Shown in pieces: positions 57,501 to 61,640 of a stretch of DNA of 64,000 bases; position 1 is the stretch's first letter; each line of letters starts with the position of its first letter. Below the pieces are notes generated by a model. The model was given only the letters and a program-made list of their open reading frames with translations, searched no databases and was not told the DNA's origin. A program made the position numbers and the translations under genes. The DNA comes from Nomia melanderi (Eukaryota; Arthropoda; Insecta; Hymenoptera; Halictidae): NCBI RefSeq assembly GCF_051020985.1, contig NC_135009.1, forward strand, positions 15,074,606-15,138,605, given 5' to 3'.

Positions 57501-57694
57501 GCCGGCGATGCCGCGGTGGCCGCGGCGTCCCCGGTCTCTTCCTTTTTCCCACTTTCTTCCTTCTTCGCGGCGTCTTTCTCCTCCTGCTTGTTGTCCGGCG
57601 GCGTTTCGTCCTTCAACGCCTCCTTCATCTCCTTCACGTCCTTAATCTCCTTGCTCTCCGGGCCGGTGTTCTCCGTCTCCGTTGCCATCGTCAT
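15190..57694 (-). CDS. fax: Failed axon connections (fax), GST/metaxin-fold protein
   Basis: Four coding exons on the minus strand, 57694-57350, 16856-16518, 16260-16123 and 15546-15190, all phase 0, join to 392 aa. Residues 1-78 are a K/E-rich low-complexity head. Residues about 79-150 form the thioredoxin/GST-N-like domain (KDIVYLYQFPRTPVLPSLSP, YCLKVETWLRLNGIKYE, GGLPFIELNGEEIADS). Residues about 170-335 are the GST-C-like part (KPFFFGDEPTTLDVVAFAHL, NLVGHCSRMKERCFPDW). From about residue 340 there is a long K/E-rich tail. Length and order match Drosophila Fax and vertebrate FAXC, known from axon development with abl; enzymatic GST activity is not established. The tandem ATGACGATG fixes the start. 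Intron 1 is 40,493 bp and has no visible gene. Confidence 0.94.
15598..15872. mobile_element. TTAA element, family M (fax intron 3)
   Basis: Ends TTAACACGTTGCGTACCGG and CGGTACGCAATGTGTTAA are inverted. 275 bp, no open frame. Second copy at 51694-51938. The right TTAA is shared with the next element. Confidence 0.88.
15869..16080 (-). mobile_element. TTAA element, family D, one end lost (fax intron 3)
   Basis: TTAACGCTAAAACTACCAGA starts at the TTAA that ends the M element. The body is collinear, in reverse, with the intact D copy at 35501-35723 (GACACCAGGCATGG, AGAAACATTCGTTACC). The other end, which should read GGTAGTTTTAGCGTTAA, is replaced by unrelated bases just before exon 3. Confidence 0.85.
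16123..16260 (-). CDS. fax: fax coding exon 3
   Basis: 46 codons, SAKKVKAQGMGVYTPEEVSQ to GDEPTT, between a TTTCAG acceptor and a GTAGGT donor on the minus strand. Confidence 0.94.
16518..16856 (-). CDS. fax: fax coding exon 2
   Basis: 113 codons, NVDHKVKFRSKKGGLPFIEL to FFFKLTIGRK, acceptor TTGCAG and donor GTAAAC on the minus strand. It encodes the second half of the GST-N-like domain and the start of the helical domain. Confidence 0.95.
16920..17436 (+). mobile_element. TTAA element, family A, carrying a nested element
   Basis: TTAACCCTTTGTACTCCGAA on the left and CCCGAGTGCAAAGGGTTAA on the right. Its length of 517 bp is due to the insertion at 17046-17347. Removing that insertion restores the family A order CTCAGATTAATGCATTGAAG. 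Confidence 0.9.
17046..17347. mobile_element. TTAA element, family N, nested in family A
   Basis: TTAACCAGTTAAGCG and CAGTTAACTGGTTAA are short inverted ends. About 294 bp lie between two TTAA copies, of which uninterrupted family A elements have one site (ATTGATG/ATTAATG). Only one copy is recognised in this window. Confidence 0.82.
17437..18086. other. Unassigned intronic DNA
   Basis: I see no gene, RNA or repeat I can name here. Confidence 0.4.
18087..18310. repeat. Local tandem duplication, period 142 bp
   Basis: 18087-18165 and 18229-18307 share TAAAGAGTAAATTCAACA and TTCAATATATAGGTTACATA with few changes. The flanking TTGAAATATGTTAA is also doubled (18011 and 18173), so the original unit was larger. 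Confidence 0.85.
18311..19100. other. Unassigned intronic DNA with a short (CT)n tract
   Basis: A (CT)n run lies at 18526-18548. Otherwise nothing recognisable. Confidence 0.4.
19250..19661 (+). mobile_element. TTAA element, family D, nested in E and split by B
   Basis: TTAATACCGAG at the left is family D with nine bases of the end (CGCTAAAAC) missing. The body continues GTTGACTTTTCGAAATTCCT, is split at 19299-19507, and resumes GAGTGCATCTATTGAGACTT. The right end AGTTCTATTGTCAA is diverged from TAGTTTTAGTGTTAA. Confidence 0.78.
19299..19507 (-). mobile_element. TTAA element, family B, nested in D
   Basis: TTAACCCTTTGCGGACGAAG and ATTCGTCCGCAAAGGGTTAA are inverted ends. 209 bp. The duplicated TTAA interrupts the D order AGAAACT-CCGAGAGTGC, which is uninterrupted at 35553. 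Confidence 0.9.
19728..20980. other. CpG-rich unassigned intronic DNA
   Basis: No gene recognised. A YY1/Pho-like motif AAGATGGCGGC occurs at 20592-20602 and an AGATGGCGCTGTT motif at 20867-20879. Confidence 0.4.
20592..20602 (+). promoter_or_regulatory. YY1/Pho-like motif
   Basis: AAGATGGCGGC equals the strong YY1/Pleiohomeotic consensus as I know it. It lies in CpG-rich intronic DNA. There is no further support. Confidence 0.3.
20981..21045. repeat. (GAA)n microsatellite
   Basis: About 20 near-perfect AAG units within a longer purine-rich tract (20955-21065). Confidence 0.95.
21066..21548. other. Unassigned intronic DNA
   Basis: CpG-rich. 21430-21540 and 22215-22380 share GGAAATGAATTTGAGGAA and AGATCG/GATAGATTGA, so they are diverged copies of an unnamed repeat flanking the B element. 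No gene is visible. Confidence 0.45.
21549..22164 (+). mobile_element. TTAA element, family B, carrying a nested family F element
   Basis: TTAACCCTTTGCGAACGAAC on the left and CTTCGTCAAAGGGTTAA on the right. The body has the B markers GAAACAGCAAGAGAGCAGCA and CAATTGATATTTAACTTCAT-type text, plus a partial internal duplication (AAGTCGC...GAGTTACTAAAACAG at about 22065). It is interrupted at 21626-21935. Confidence 0.88.
21626..21935. mobile_element. TTAA element, family F, nested in family B
   Basis: TTAACCCTCTATGGGCC and GGGCCTACAGAGGGTTAA are inverted ends, 310 bp in all. The insertion split AACAAAT-TTAA-TTAGTGAAACAG. Empty forms of this site are present at 24198-24201 and 30274-30277. Confidence 0.9.
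22165..23850. other. CpG-rich block with simple-sequence open frames
   Basis: A strongly GC-rich, CpG-rich block from about 22385 to 23560 with purine-rich then CCT/GGA-type triplet runs (22930-23010) and (GTC/GTT)-type runs (23060-23125). Open frames of 171 aa (22385-22900, plus) and 213 aa (22600-23241, minus) are low-complexity. I find no domain. An alternative promoter of fax is possible but unsupported. Confidence 0.35.
23854..23923 (+). mobile_element. Family C right-end fragment
   Basis: GAATACTATAAAAATTAGCA through CCATCTGGAGAGCTAAGGG ends in the TTAA that starts the next C element. Only the right third is present. The preceding 23755-23850 matches, reversed, 10002-10100. Confidence 0.82.
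23920..24148 (+). mobile_element. TTAA element, family C
   Basis: Intact: TTAACCCTTTGAACTCTGAG at the left, CTGGAGTGCTAAGGGTTAA at the right, 229 bp, no open frame. Confidence 0.92.
24149..24243 (-). mobile_element. Family B fragment with an uninterrupted TTAA site
   Basis: Reverse-oriented B text (GTGCTGCTCTCTTGCTGTTT, CGCGACTTAGTCTTCCAAAT). It contains CACTAATTAAATTTGTTCG, the site that carries family F at 21626. Confidence 0.82.
24240..24410 (+). mobile_element. TTAA element, family G, right end unclear
   Basis: TTAACCCTTTGCCCTATGGT, then TTCTTTCTCAACCATGG and a long shared interior. Parts recur reversed at 8535-8655 and diverged at 35387-35470. I could not place its right end. Confidence 0.65.
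24411..24990. other. CpG-rich unassigned intronic DNA
   Basis: No gene recognised. A TATATAG motif at about 24927 has no matching downstream transcript evidence. Confidence 0.35.
24991..25164. mobile_element. Diverged TTAA-type relics
   Basis: TTAACTCTTTGCGGATGAGA starts a stretch (GAACTTTTGAAACCTTTTCC, GAGTTATGCATCGAA) shared with 35130-35205. ACACTAAAACCGCC to GGTAGCTTGTGTTAA (about 25053-25164) is a short family D derivative. Confidence 0.5.
25161..25569. mobile_element. Inverted dimer of family A (fold-back element)
   Basis: The left half 25161-25375 is a forward A element (TTAACCCTTTGCACTCGGAT onward). The right half 25380-25569 is a reversed A element ending CGAGTGCAAAGGGTTAA. The two meet tail to tail near 25376, each with the inner end trimmed, so the 409-bp unit can fold back on itself. 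Confidence 0.88.
25570..27006. other. Unassigned intronic DNA
   Basis: Mixed AT-rich and CpG-rich. An open frame of 203 codons at 26284-26895 shows no domain, coding bias or splice context I can support. Confidence 0.4.
27007..27376 (+). mobile_element. Probable TTAA element, family H
   Basis: TTAACTCCTTGCCGTAC, then CTCGCGATGAAGATTTCTAG, which recurs at 38001-38045, and ACGTTCAACGTGTTAA as a possible right end. The terminal pair is only partly inverted (TTAAC..C.TTG). Confidence 0.5.
27377..28235. other. CpG-rich unassigned intronic DNA
   Basis: It contains a 247-codon open frame (27596-28339) that runs on into the transposon at 28236 and has no protein features. I do not regard it as a gene. 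Confidence 0.4.
28236..28415 (+). mobile_element. TTAA element, family B, shortened (left part of B-A composite)
   Basis: TTAACCCTTGCACTCGAAAG is an A-like left end joined to B body (GATCAGCACGTAATTTCC, CTTCATATGTTCAAAG) and the B right end CTTCGTCCGCAAAGGGTTAA. It shares its right TTAA with the following A element. Confidence 0.88.
28412..28643 (+). mobile_element. TTAA element, family A (right part of B-A composite)
   Basis: TTAACCCTTTGCACTCGAAA to CTAGCGCAAAGGGTTAA, 232 bp, close to family consensus. Retains GGTGAGTGAGAGTCACC near the right end. Confidence 0.92.
28644..29200. other. Unassigned intronic DNA
   Basis: Nothing recognisable beyond CpG-rich sequence. Confidence 0.35.
29205..29350. 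repeat. Local duplication of about 64 bp
   Basis: TAAGCTACATAAAATGATTT through TTGAGAAAACCTGATAT occurs at about 29205-29268 and again at about 29291-29349 with one or two changes. A related CTTAGCAACRCAT segment recurs at about 33510 beside a diverged ATCATTTTAT motif. Confidence 0.85.
29351..30196. other. Unassigned intronic DNA
   Basis: CpG-rich. No gene recognised. Confidence 0.35.
30197..30407 (+). mobile_element. Family B element with decayed ends
   Basis: Body GAAACAGCAAGAGATCGGCA and GCAATTGATGTATAACGTAG. Ends GAACCCTTTGATGAATG and CGTCCGAAAAGTGTTAG have lost both TTAA sites. It contains an uninterrupted TTAA at 30274-30277, equivalent to the F insertion point in the copy at 21549. 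Confidence 0.8.
30408..30822. other. Unassigned intronic DNA
   Basis: No recognisable feature. A TATATAG motif at 30734 is unsupported as a promoter. Confidence 0.35.
30823..31003. mobile_element. Diverged family D-like element
   Basis: GAACACTGGAACTACCAGAT on the left and GGTGGTTCTAATGTTAA on the right are an inverted pair of the family D type. The motif GATGGGTCAAAATGA next to the left end recurs reversed at 53690-53715. Confidence 0.6.
31004..32538. other. Unassigned CpG-rich intronic DNA with a GAA tract
   Basis: A (GAA/GAG)n tract lies at about 32062-32141. No gene is recognised; frames across the tract are E/K-rich or S/F-rich repeat translations. Confidence 0.4.
32062..32141. repeat. 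(GAA)n / GAG purine microsatellite
   Basis: GAAGAAGAAGAAGAAGAAGA followed by GGA/GAG variants. Confidence 0.9.
32539..32735 (+). mobile_element. Family A element, both ends altered
   Basis: TCAACCCTTGCACTGGATTT at the left and body GGAACAAAGCTGTTTTAAAT. The right end is cut short to CCAAGGGTTAA, losing the CTCGAGTGC part. Confidence 0.75.
32736..32858 (-). mobile_element. Family B right-end fragment
   Basis: AATTGTTCACAACTATCCGA, then GCAGAATGACGACATTCGAC and AAGGGGTTAA. It follows directly on the A element above. Confidence 0.6.
32859..34076. other. Unassigned intronic DNA
   Basis: TTAACCCTTGGCTACTGTTGG at 32874 looks like another TTAA-type end without a found partner. The remainder is CpG-rich and shows no gene. 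Confidence 0.35.
34077..34408. repeat. Tandem duplication, 228-bp period, spanning a transposon end
   Basis: 34077-34180 and 34305-34408 are near-identical (TATCCGAATTCG, AAGTCACTTCGATTTAG, TTAACC, CACTGGAAATATTCTATTTT). Each copy contains host flank plus the left end of a family A element. Confidence 0.9.
34134..34530 (+). mobile_element. TTAA element, family A, left end duplicated
   Basis: Left ends TTAACCCTTTGCACTCGAAA at 34134 and TTAACCGTTTGCACTCCAAA at 34362; a single right end CTCGAGTGCAAAGGGTTAA at 34527-34530. The duplication of 104 bp copied the left end and its flank after insertion. Confidence 0.88.
34746..34764. repeat. (CG)n microsatellite
   Basis: Nine or so uninterrupted CG dinucleotides, capable of Z-form DNA. 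Confidence 0.9.
34765..35500. other. Unassigned intronic DNA with TTAA-type relics
   Basis: 35130-35205 matches 24991-25060 in diverged form. 35387-35460 (GGCCTATGATTTCTTTCTCA, TCATTAATAATTTATTGG) resembles family G. No gene seen. Confidence 0.45.
35501..35723 (+). mobile_element. TTAA element, family D (intact reference copy)
   Basis: TTAACGCTAAAACTACCGAG and TCTGGTAGTTTTAGTGTTAA, 223 bp. The inverted ends are about 16 bp. No open frame. It is the copy against which the other D elements were compared. Confidence 0.9.
35724..36264. other. Unassigned CpG-rich intronic DNA
   Basis: Nothing recognisable. Confidence 0.35.
36265..36475 (+). mobile_element. TTAA element, family B (left part of second B-A composite)
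   Basis: TTAACCCTTTGCGGACGGAT to CTTCGTCCGCAAAGGGTTGA. The body shares ATGATCTAATCAGTCGAACA and GATCAGCACGTAATTTCC with 28236-28415 but not with other B copies. Confidence 0.9.
36472..36696 (+). mobile_element. TTAA element, family A (right part of second B-A composite)
   Basis: TTGACCCTTTGCACTCGGAA to CTAGTGCAAAGGGTTAA. The left site has mutated to TTGA. The body is closest to the A copy at 28412, including the right-end variant CTCTAG in place of CTCTCGAG. Confidence 0.9.
36697..38000. other. Unassigned intronic DNA with a (GA)n tract
   Basis: (GA)n with AAA interruptions at about 37617-37655. No gene recognised. Confidence 0.4.
38001..38190 (+). mobile_element. Family H fragment
   Basis: TTAACCCCTTGCACAACGAC, then ACTCGCGATGAAGATTTCTA, as at 27007. 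Its right end is not identifiable; it abuts the next element near 38188. Confidence 0.55.
38188..38290 (+). mobile_element. TTAA element, family G2 (left portion)
   Basis: TTAACCCTTTGCGATCCGAA, CTCTTGGTTTCTCACTTCGA, GTTCACGTCGTTAGTTCATT, CAATGACAGCTTAGTATGAC. It is the uninterrupted counterpart of the reversed copy at about 51670-52015, which carries an M element. Confidence 0.72.
38291..39055. other. Unassigned intronic DNA
   Basis: No gene recognised. 38690-38800 holds a diverged duplication (CAATGATAACG...AATAATAACGAT and CAGTGATAACG...AATAATAACGAT). Confidence 0.4.
39056..39425. repeat. Degenerate GATA/TAAATAGA microsatellite
   Basis: About 370 bases of GATAGATAGACAGATAGATA-type and AAATAAATAGAAACAAAGAC-type units. 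The minus-strand frame encodes a Y/L/F-rich repetitive peptide that is a repeat translation. Confidence 0.92.
39521..39593. repeat. (ATC)n / (GTC)n microsatellite
   Basis: ATC repeats with a GTCGTCGTC block in the middle. Confidence 0.95.
39866..39932. repeat. (TTC)n microsatellite
   Basis: TTC runs broken by TGATC. Confidence 0.9.
39933..42640. other. Unassigned intronic DNA
   Basis: 40264-40450 shows diverged family D text (GGACTCTAAGAGTGCTATTG). 41032-41044 has AATGGCCGCCATT, with Pho/YY1-type GCCAT cores on both strands. No gene is recognised. Confidence 0.4.
42644..42685 (+). mobile_element. Family A left-end relic
   Basis: TTAACCTCTCGCACTCGAGC and TTTTCTACGA only. Confidence 0.45.
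42686..42908. other. Unassigned, with a family D relic
   Basis: CAGTAATTGCAACAGGAAGA near 42840 resembles family D interior. Confidence 0.35.
42909..43190 (+). mobile_element. Two family C elements joined with their facing ends deleted
   Basis: The right third of one C element (to CCATCTGGAG at 42974) is joined directly to a C element that begins GTAGGTTCCAATATTGCACC and runs to GACTGCTAAGAGTTAA. The facing terminal repeats and the TTAA between them are missing. Compare 23854-24148, where they are present. Confidence 0.85.
43280..43314 (+). mobile_element. Family C right-end relic
   Basis: TAATTACAAAACAGCCTGGA and GTTCTAAGGGTTAA. Confidence 0.6.
43315..45609. other. Unassigned CpG-rich intronic DNA
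   Basis: No gene recognised. A TATA-like CTATATAAAG at 45198-45207 on the plus strand is antisense to fax. It is followed by CpG-rich sequence, but no transcript can be inferred. Confidence 0.4.
45718..45918 (+). mobile_element. TTAA element, family C
   Basis: TTAACCCTTTGAACTCTGAA to TAGAGTGCTAAGGGTTAA, 201 bp, with an internal deletion just before the right end. Confidence 0.9.
45925..46131 (+). mobile_element. Family A element, right end lost
   Basis: TTAACCCTTTGCACTCGAAA and consensus body to GTGGTGACAGAGTCA; the terminal CTCGAGTGCAAAGGGTTAA is absent. Confidence 0.85.
46270..47491. other. Unassigned CpG-rich intronic DNA
   Basis: Open frames of 146 and 166 codons (46190-46630 and 46701-47201) show no protein features. 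The first begins inside the transposon. Confidence 0.4.
47492..47831. mobile_element. Possible TTAA element, family P
   Basis: TTAACACTAGATTTACGG on the left and GCAGTCAAAGTGTTAA on the right share TTAACACT inverted. 340 bp. Right TTAA shared with the next element. Only one copy seen. Confidence 0.5.
47828..48078. mobile_element. TTAA element, family L
   Basis: TTAACCCTTTTAGTGCCGGG and CCGGCATTGAAAGGGTTAA are inverted ends. 251 bp, one copy in the window. Confidence 0.82.
48079..48467. other. Unassigned intronic DNA
   Basis: Nothing recognisable. Confidence 0.35.
48468..48627 (+). mobile_element. Family D element, truncated at the palindrome
   Basis: TTTAACGCTAAAACCACCGA and body to GCATCTGTTATCTTTTTAATCA. 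The right end, expected as GGTAGTTTTAGTGTTAA, is replaced by the palindrome at 48628. Confidence 0.75.
48628..48677. repeat. Perfect 50-bp palindrome
   Basis: The left half TAGCACAATATATTCAATAA plus CAAAA is exactly mirrored by the right half, with no spacer. All 25 base pairs match. Confidence 0.97.
48672..48850. repeat. Tandem duplication of about 95 bp
   Basis: ACATTTGTATCTATAATCAA, AATAAAATACG, TTTATTATAGAAATATGATT occur twice (starting about 48680 and 48770). The first copy starts within a few bases of the end of the palindrome. Confidence 0.88.
48851..49621. other. Unassigned intronic DNA
   Basis: Nothing recognisable. Confidence 0.35.
49622..49852 (+). mobile_element. TTAA element, family A
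   Basis: TTAACCCTTTGCACTCGGAA to CTCGAGTGCAAAGGGTTAA, 231 bp, close to consensus, with GGTGAGTGAGAG retained near the right end. Confidence 0.93.
49853..51013. other. Unassigned CpG-rich intronic DNA
   Basis: An open frame of 143 codons at 50135-50566 has no recognisable domain. Confidence 0.4.
51014..51241 (+). mobile_element. Family C element
   Basis: TTAGCCCTTTAAACTCTGCA to CTGGAGTGCTAAAGGTTAA. Both ends carry single changes from consensus. Confidence 0.88.
51242..51600. other. Unassigned intronic DNA with an E relic
   Basis: GTACCATGGTACACGTGGCA near 51335 resembles, reversed, the family E left end. Confidence 0.35.
51670..52015 (-). mobile_element. TTAA element, family G2, carrying a nested M element
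   Basis: The right end is GAACCGCAAAGGGTTAA, the body AATGAACTAACGTCGACGTG and AACCTCAAAGTGAGAAACCA. Left of the M insertion the text GAATAAATAAATGCGTCATA continues the same element, as judged from the uninterrupted copy at 38188. Confidence 0.78.
51694..51938. mobile_element. TTAA element, family M, nested in G2
   Basis: TTAACACATTGCATACTGG and CCGGTACGCAATGTGTTAA, 245 bp, collinear with 15598-15872 (TTTTCAGAAAACTGAATTGT, GAGGTCAACTTATATCACT). Confidence 0.9.
52016..52580. other. Unassigned, ending in a family E right-part relic
   Basis: 52506-52565 (GTGCAATTTGTAAGCAAGAT, GGAACTTCCGGTGGCGCGGA) matches the E right part at 19680-19725. The rest is unassigned. Confidence 0.45.
52581..52989 (+). 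mobile_element. TTAA element, family A, with a C element inside
   Basis: TTAACCCTGTGCGCTCGGAA at the left and CTCGAGCGCGAAGGGTTAA at the right. A body resumes after 52909 with ATTATATACGACACTTCGTA. The interruption is the C element at about 52775-52909. Confidence 0.85.
52775..52909 (-). mobile_element. Family C element nested in A, one end lost
   Basis: TCTTTTATTTTCTGCAAAAT through GAGCGTACAGAGTTCAAAGG and GTTAA. The end that should carry CTTAGCACTCCAG is missing. Confidence 0.8.
52990..53460. other. Unassigned intronic DNA
   Basis: Nothing recognisable. Confidence 0.35.
53461..53730. mobile_element. Decayed family D-like element
   Basis: TTAACGATAAAACTACCCAA at about 53458, then ATAGAAACCTTAAAAGTGGA, matches family D. 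The far end CATTTTGGCCCATCTGTTCC near 53695 resembles the D-like copy at 30823. Confidence 0.55.
53731..57349. other. CpG-rich 5' part of fax intron 1
   Basis: No gene recognised. It includes a GGTCATCGGTGACC palindrome-like motif at 55017-55030 and (CA)-type runs at about 56255-56290. Open frames up to 220 codons (54138-54800) are CpG-composition artefacts as far as I can see. Confidence 0.4.
57350..57694 (-). CDS. fax: fax coding exon 1
   Basis: 115 codons from MTMATETENTGPESKEIKDV to WLRLNGIKYE, ending at a GTGAGT donor in phase 0. The K/E/A-rich head precedes the GST-N-like domain. Confidence 0.94.
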
Positions 57695-58260
57695 GCCGAC
57701 TTATACTTTTTCCACGCAGCGGGCCTCGACCGGTACTCGGGTTCGGAATACAAGTACGCTTCCTCGTGACGTGCGTGCAAGCGAGCGGGCGAGCGGGCGA
57801 GCGGGCGGGCCGAACGAACGAAGGTATACAACTTCTCGGGCGACACTGGACAGACTTATCGTCTCTCGAAGAGGAGCCGCGCACCACACAAACGTACGCC
57901 GGGTACTCGTCGATCCCTCTGCTCGCCGGCCGGTTCTTTCTCGTTGCTGCCCCGTTCTGTCCGCGGCTCTTGTCCCCCCAACTGGAAGCGGCGCTGCGCA
58001 TGCGCCAGCGCCACACCCCACTGCCGCCGCCATATTTAATTGGTCCGCCACCCCTGCCCGGTCCGCGCGCTCGCCGGTCTCCCTTCGACCGGCAGATGAC
58101 TCTCTCTCTCGCTCGTTCCCGTCGGAGCCGGCTCCCCCCGCACTTCGCCGCACCCCCTCGCCGGCCTACACGCGGAACCCCCATAAACAGGGTCCTTCGC
58201 CATGGTTACTCCCGTCTGGCAACACTGCCGCCACCGCCACCTCAAGAGGGCAGAACGAAC
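57695..58260 (-). promoter_or_regulatory. fax: CpG-rich fax 5' UTR / promoter region
   Basis: Strongly CpG-rich block directly upstream of the fax start codon. It contains a GAGCGGGC-type 8-bp tandem repeat at 57781-57808 and, on the minus strand near 58025-58050, a CCAAT motif followed by ATATGGCGGCGG. The transcription start is not determined. Confidence 0.5.
57781..57808. repeat. 8-bp GC-rich tandem repeat
   Basis: Three GAGCGGGC units and a partial one. Confidence 0.9.
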
Positions 58261-58700
58261 GAGCAACTTTGTATTTAGCGCTGGCCGGATCCTGAGAAAT
58301 GACCTATTTCGGGTTTCTCCGCTAGCAGCCCTCGCGGACGCGTTTCCCAGCTTCCGCTTCCGAGGCGACTCGACGGATCGCGTCTCGATTCCGACGGCAC
58401 CGCGATTGAAAATCGATTCGAATCTCGGCGACGCGCTCGCTCTCTCGTCGATACGAGGCTCCGCTACTCTTCGACCGTTTACTGCCTCTACCGTTAGGCG
58501 TGTACACCTTGCTCCGCTATTCGAATATTCCTCCGTTAACGCTGCAACTGCCGAGCGTTTAGTACGATTAATATGTAATCAATATGAAAATTGTAATTAT
58601 TGATTATCATCTGTTTCTTCGGACATTCGTTATAGTATTCAACTACTTTCGAGATCGTTTCGAATGTTCAATGCTTTGATATCAATAATTATGAAATAAC
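58261..58700. other. Unassigned upstream DNA
   Basis: CpG-rich to about 58560, then AT-rich. No gene recognised. Confidence 0.35.
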
Positions 58701-58701
58701 G

Positions 58702-58934
58702 TTGAAACCCTTTGCACTCGAGAGGTGACCCTCACCACTTGATTTCATCCAAAACTGTAAAATTCGATACTTAATATTAAACTTCGTATAATGCAATTCG
58801 AGAAATATCCAAATATAATAGCTTTGTCCTTCAATATAAGTATGATTTCTCGTCGAGTTAGTTTCACAAAGTATCTCTATCTCATCAGAAAATCTTAAAA
58901 TATTTCCAATGAAAAACTTCCGGCAAAGGGTTAA
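58702..58934 (-). mobile_element. Family A element, reverse orientation
   Basis: GTTGAAACCCTTTGCACTCG begins with the right end of A reversed (CTCGAGAGGTGACCCTCACC). GAAAAACTTCCGGCAAAGGG and TTAA close it. One TTAA is mutated. Outside the two MITE-bearing genes, this is the only single copy in this orientation. Confidence 0.85.
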
Positions 58935-59525
58935 ACGGCAATCCCGTAGAAGCTACGTTATCCTCAAATTACTAAGTTCGTTTAGCAGAACTATTTCGAA
59001 ACTATTTTAGTTGAAATCTGGACGTATGAAATCGTTAGAGTCTCTGTAACATGAAACAGATCGAACTGCATTTTTGGACAGTCGTTCGACGGAGTTCGAA
59101 GATCGTTTAACGGGCTCGTATCCTCTCGGCTCTGGAGCAAACGACTCCGTCCAGCTGTGCATCTCGCTCCCGGCAGAGCCGGCAACGCCGCGCCAGACCG
59201 GCGTAACAACGAACCCCTTTTCACGGATTACTTTTTTCCACTCTCTGGCCGATAGACTCCATTTGGAAAACTACCTGCCGCGAGTTGCGCCGCCCATGGG
59301 CGCACGCAAACTCTCCCCGAATCACTCGATAGTCCCCGGGTTCTTTGCTTTTGTCTTTGCGCTTGGATCCTCCCGCTCCCTCCGCTGCCGCGGACCATCT
59401 CTCGATCCCTTCGCCGTGTCCTTCTCGCTCTGCCGGGGGAACATCGCGCCGAGATTGTGGAGTCTGTGAAAGCGGGATTACGCTCCTTTGTGGGCTACGC
59501 GGCGAGCCCCCAATGGACGCGGAGG
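58935..59525. other. Unassigned CpG-rich DNA
   Basis: Nothing recognisable. Confidence 0.35.
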
Positions 59526-59822
59526 ACCACCGAAATATGATAAACAGATTGAATTCGTACGAGTTTAATACGTTCACTTGCAGCGCTTGTTTCGGCGACG
59601 GTCTTCTCAATTATATTTTCTATCCAATTAATCTTCTAAATGGAATCATAGAAAAATGAAGCTGAAACGAGTTATCAACCACCGAAATATGATAAATAGA
59701 TTGAACTCGTACGCGTTTAACGCGTTCACTTGCGGCGCTTAATTCGGCAACGGTCTCTTCAATTATACTTTCTTCAATCTAATTAATCTTGTAAATAGAA
59801 AAATGAAATTGAAACGAGTCAT
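59526..59822. repeat. Tandem duplication, period 152 bp
   Basis: 59526-59677 and 59678-59822 share ACCACCGAAATATGATAAA, TTCACTTGC(A/G)GCGCTT and AATTATA(T/C)TTTCT. The divergence suggests an older event than the 60-bp duplication at 6972. Confidence 0.88.
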
Positions 59823-60229
59823 TGAGATTCTAAGTATAACGTAGTTGATAATTTCTAATATGCGTGGGATTTATTTCATTATCATGTAAAACATAGGATT
59901 ACGGCCGTCACAAATATGTGACGCTAGCGAACGTGTTAAGGGAATTTTGAAACTATATTGCATTTAATAAGTTTTTGGAATGCCTTTTAACCCCTCGCCG
60001 CTACCATTTAACAGCGAAATCCGAGTCATCATTGTTAGCGTTATCACAAAGTAGAACTAAAGACGCGTCTTCAAGGGAACTCAGGGAAAAATCATTCGTG
60101 ACTGAAGGTTTACCTGAAAGTCATTGTCTAAATTGTAATTAAAATCACTGTATAAAGTCACAGTGCGCTGTGGTATCGACTGGAGAACAGAATCGGATCG
60201 AGATCCCTGATCTTCCCGATAACTGAGTT
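59823..60229. other. Unassigned, with a TTAA-type end
   Basis: CACAAATATGTGACGCTAGC then GAACGTGTTAA (59910-59939) and TTAACCCCTCGCCGCTACC (59987 onward) look like ends of further short elements. No pairing is certain. Confidence 0.35.
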
Positions 60230-60290
60230 TATCATTGAAAAAATCAGTGCACTTTCTAAGCAATGTATAACTGAAATTTCGGAAAACGTA
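60230..60290 (+). mobile_element. Family E right-part relic
   Basis: ATCATTGAAAAAATCAGTGC, ACTTTCTAAGCAATGTATAA, then a diverged GAAATTTCGG. Confidence 0.5.
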
Positions 60291-60900
60291 ATAAATCGTG
60301 GAGTTCAATATTTCCTCCAGATACAGAGGAATTTTCCCTTCGACGGAAACATCTCGCTGGATTATTGCTTCGACACGATAATGAAAACAAACAGTGGGAA
60401 AGGGTTGAATCGTTAGCACCTCGCCGTTCCTTGAATGAAACCGCACGTGGATCGGGCCGGGTGCACGGGGCAGAATGAAGACCGTCTTAAAAGTGAATAA
60501 AAATTTATTTACTTCTGACGTTTATATAATATTCCCCACATACTCATGACAAATTCGTATCGTTGTCCATACTGTGCGCGTTATCCGTTGAAATATTCTT
60601 GTACAACGATCAGAGGACCACTAACAAATTCATTCGCCTATGCCGAGGATTCACTGAACGGCGAGTAGATTAACAATAATTAACAAGCCGTCGAAATAGT
60701 CGGATCAGACCTGGGCACTGGTTCAATCGAATCCTTGAAACGCGATTCCCAGTTTCTTTTCAAATCACCGTGCAAACAGCTGCCTTGGAATTACCATTTC
60801 TTTTCAGATTGGTATGCATAGAATTATTTGCTTTGCAAATCGCGCGTTTCCACGTCGCACATTCCATCTGTTTTAATCGAAACGAGATTTCGGTTGGATT
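60291..60900. other. Unassigned DNA
   Basis: Nothing recognisable. Confidence 0.35.
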
Positions 60901-60902
60901 TC

Positions 60903-61059
60903 ACGTTAGAACTACCGAGCGATCGTTACCGACTTATCGCTAATGATCCACAGAAATTAGGATAATACTTGACATTTTCAATATCTCGCGATAGCGCGTT
61001 TACAACTGAAACATTCGGAAGATAAGTCGACTTAACCAGTCTGGCAGTTCTAGCGTTAA
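60903..61059. mobile_element. Short family D-like element
   Basis: ACGTTAGAACTACCGAGCGA on the left and CTGGCAGTTCTAGCGTTAA on the right are inverted. About 157 bp. Confidence 0.65.
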
Positions 61060-61402
61060 AACAAGGTTGCCTTCTGCCGATTGTTCCTGAAACGCGACCG
61101 ACTTGTTCCTTTTTCCCTTTATTCGAAACAGTTAATGCCCATGGCTGATTCGGATGCCGTCGTTGCTTCGCGAAGCCTCGAACGAATCTGTCTTCGGTGT
61201 TTCGCGGCAGCCTCTTAAAATAGAAGATCCGAGGAAAGGGACAAACGATCCGACACGAAATATTCATCGCTCGCCATACTTCCTCGGTACAGGGAAAATC
61301 GGATCGACTTCGCGACTGCGACTGAAATGGCCGATGGTCAACGATAAAACGAAATACTGACATCAATTCAGGGTGGCCAATAAATTCCCGGGAAATGCCG
61401 AC

Positions 61403-61640
61403 GTTAACGCTAGAACCACCGAATCATCGAATCGCTTTCCACTTTCCCATAGAAGCGACGAGGCCGCGCTCGCCGGTGGAAACTTCGCGATAAATAAGTT
61501 TGCTCAACGGACAGTTCGATAAGTACCGTCGTCCCTTCCAAATATTTGTAAAAGAAGGAATCCTGAACGGGTCGTTTCAAGCCGTCGAATGTTTTAATAT
61601 TTTTTTAAGAAACAGACGTAACAAACGTTTCACCCAGTTC
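61403..61640 (+). mobile_element. Decayed family D-like element
   Basis: TTAACGCTAGAACCACCGAA and CCCATAGAAGCGACGA are D-like. The right end is not found; GTTCTAGTATTAATATC near 61640 is a candidate. Confidence 0.5.

Noticed and set aside
57453..58295. Plus-strand frame of 280 codons over the fax start
   Set aside because: It is antisense to fax exon 1 and its promoter. The minus-strand frame has the conserved protein.
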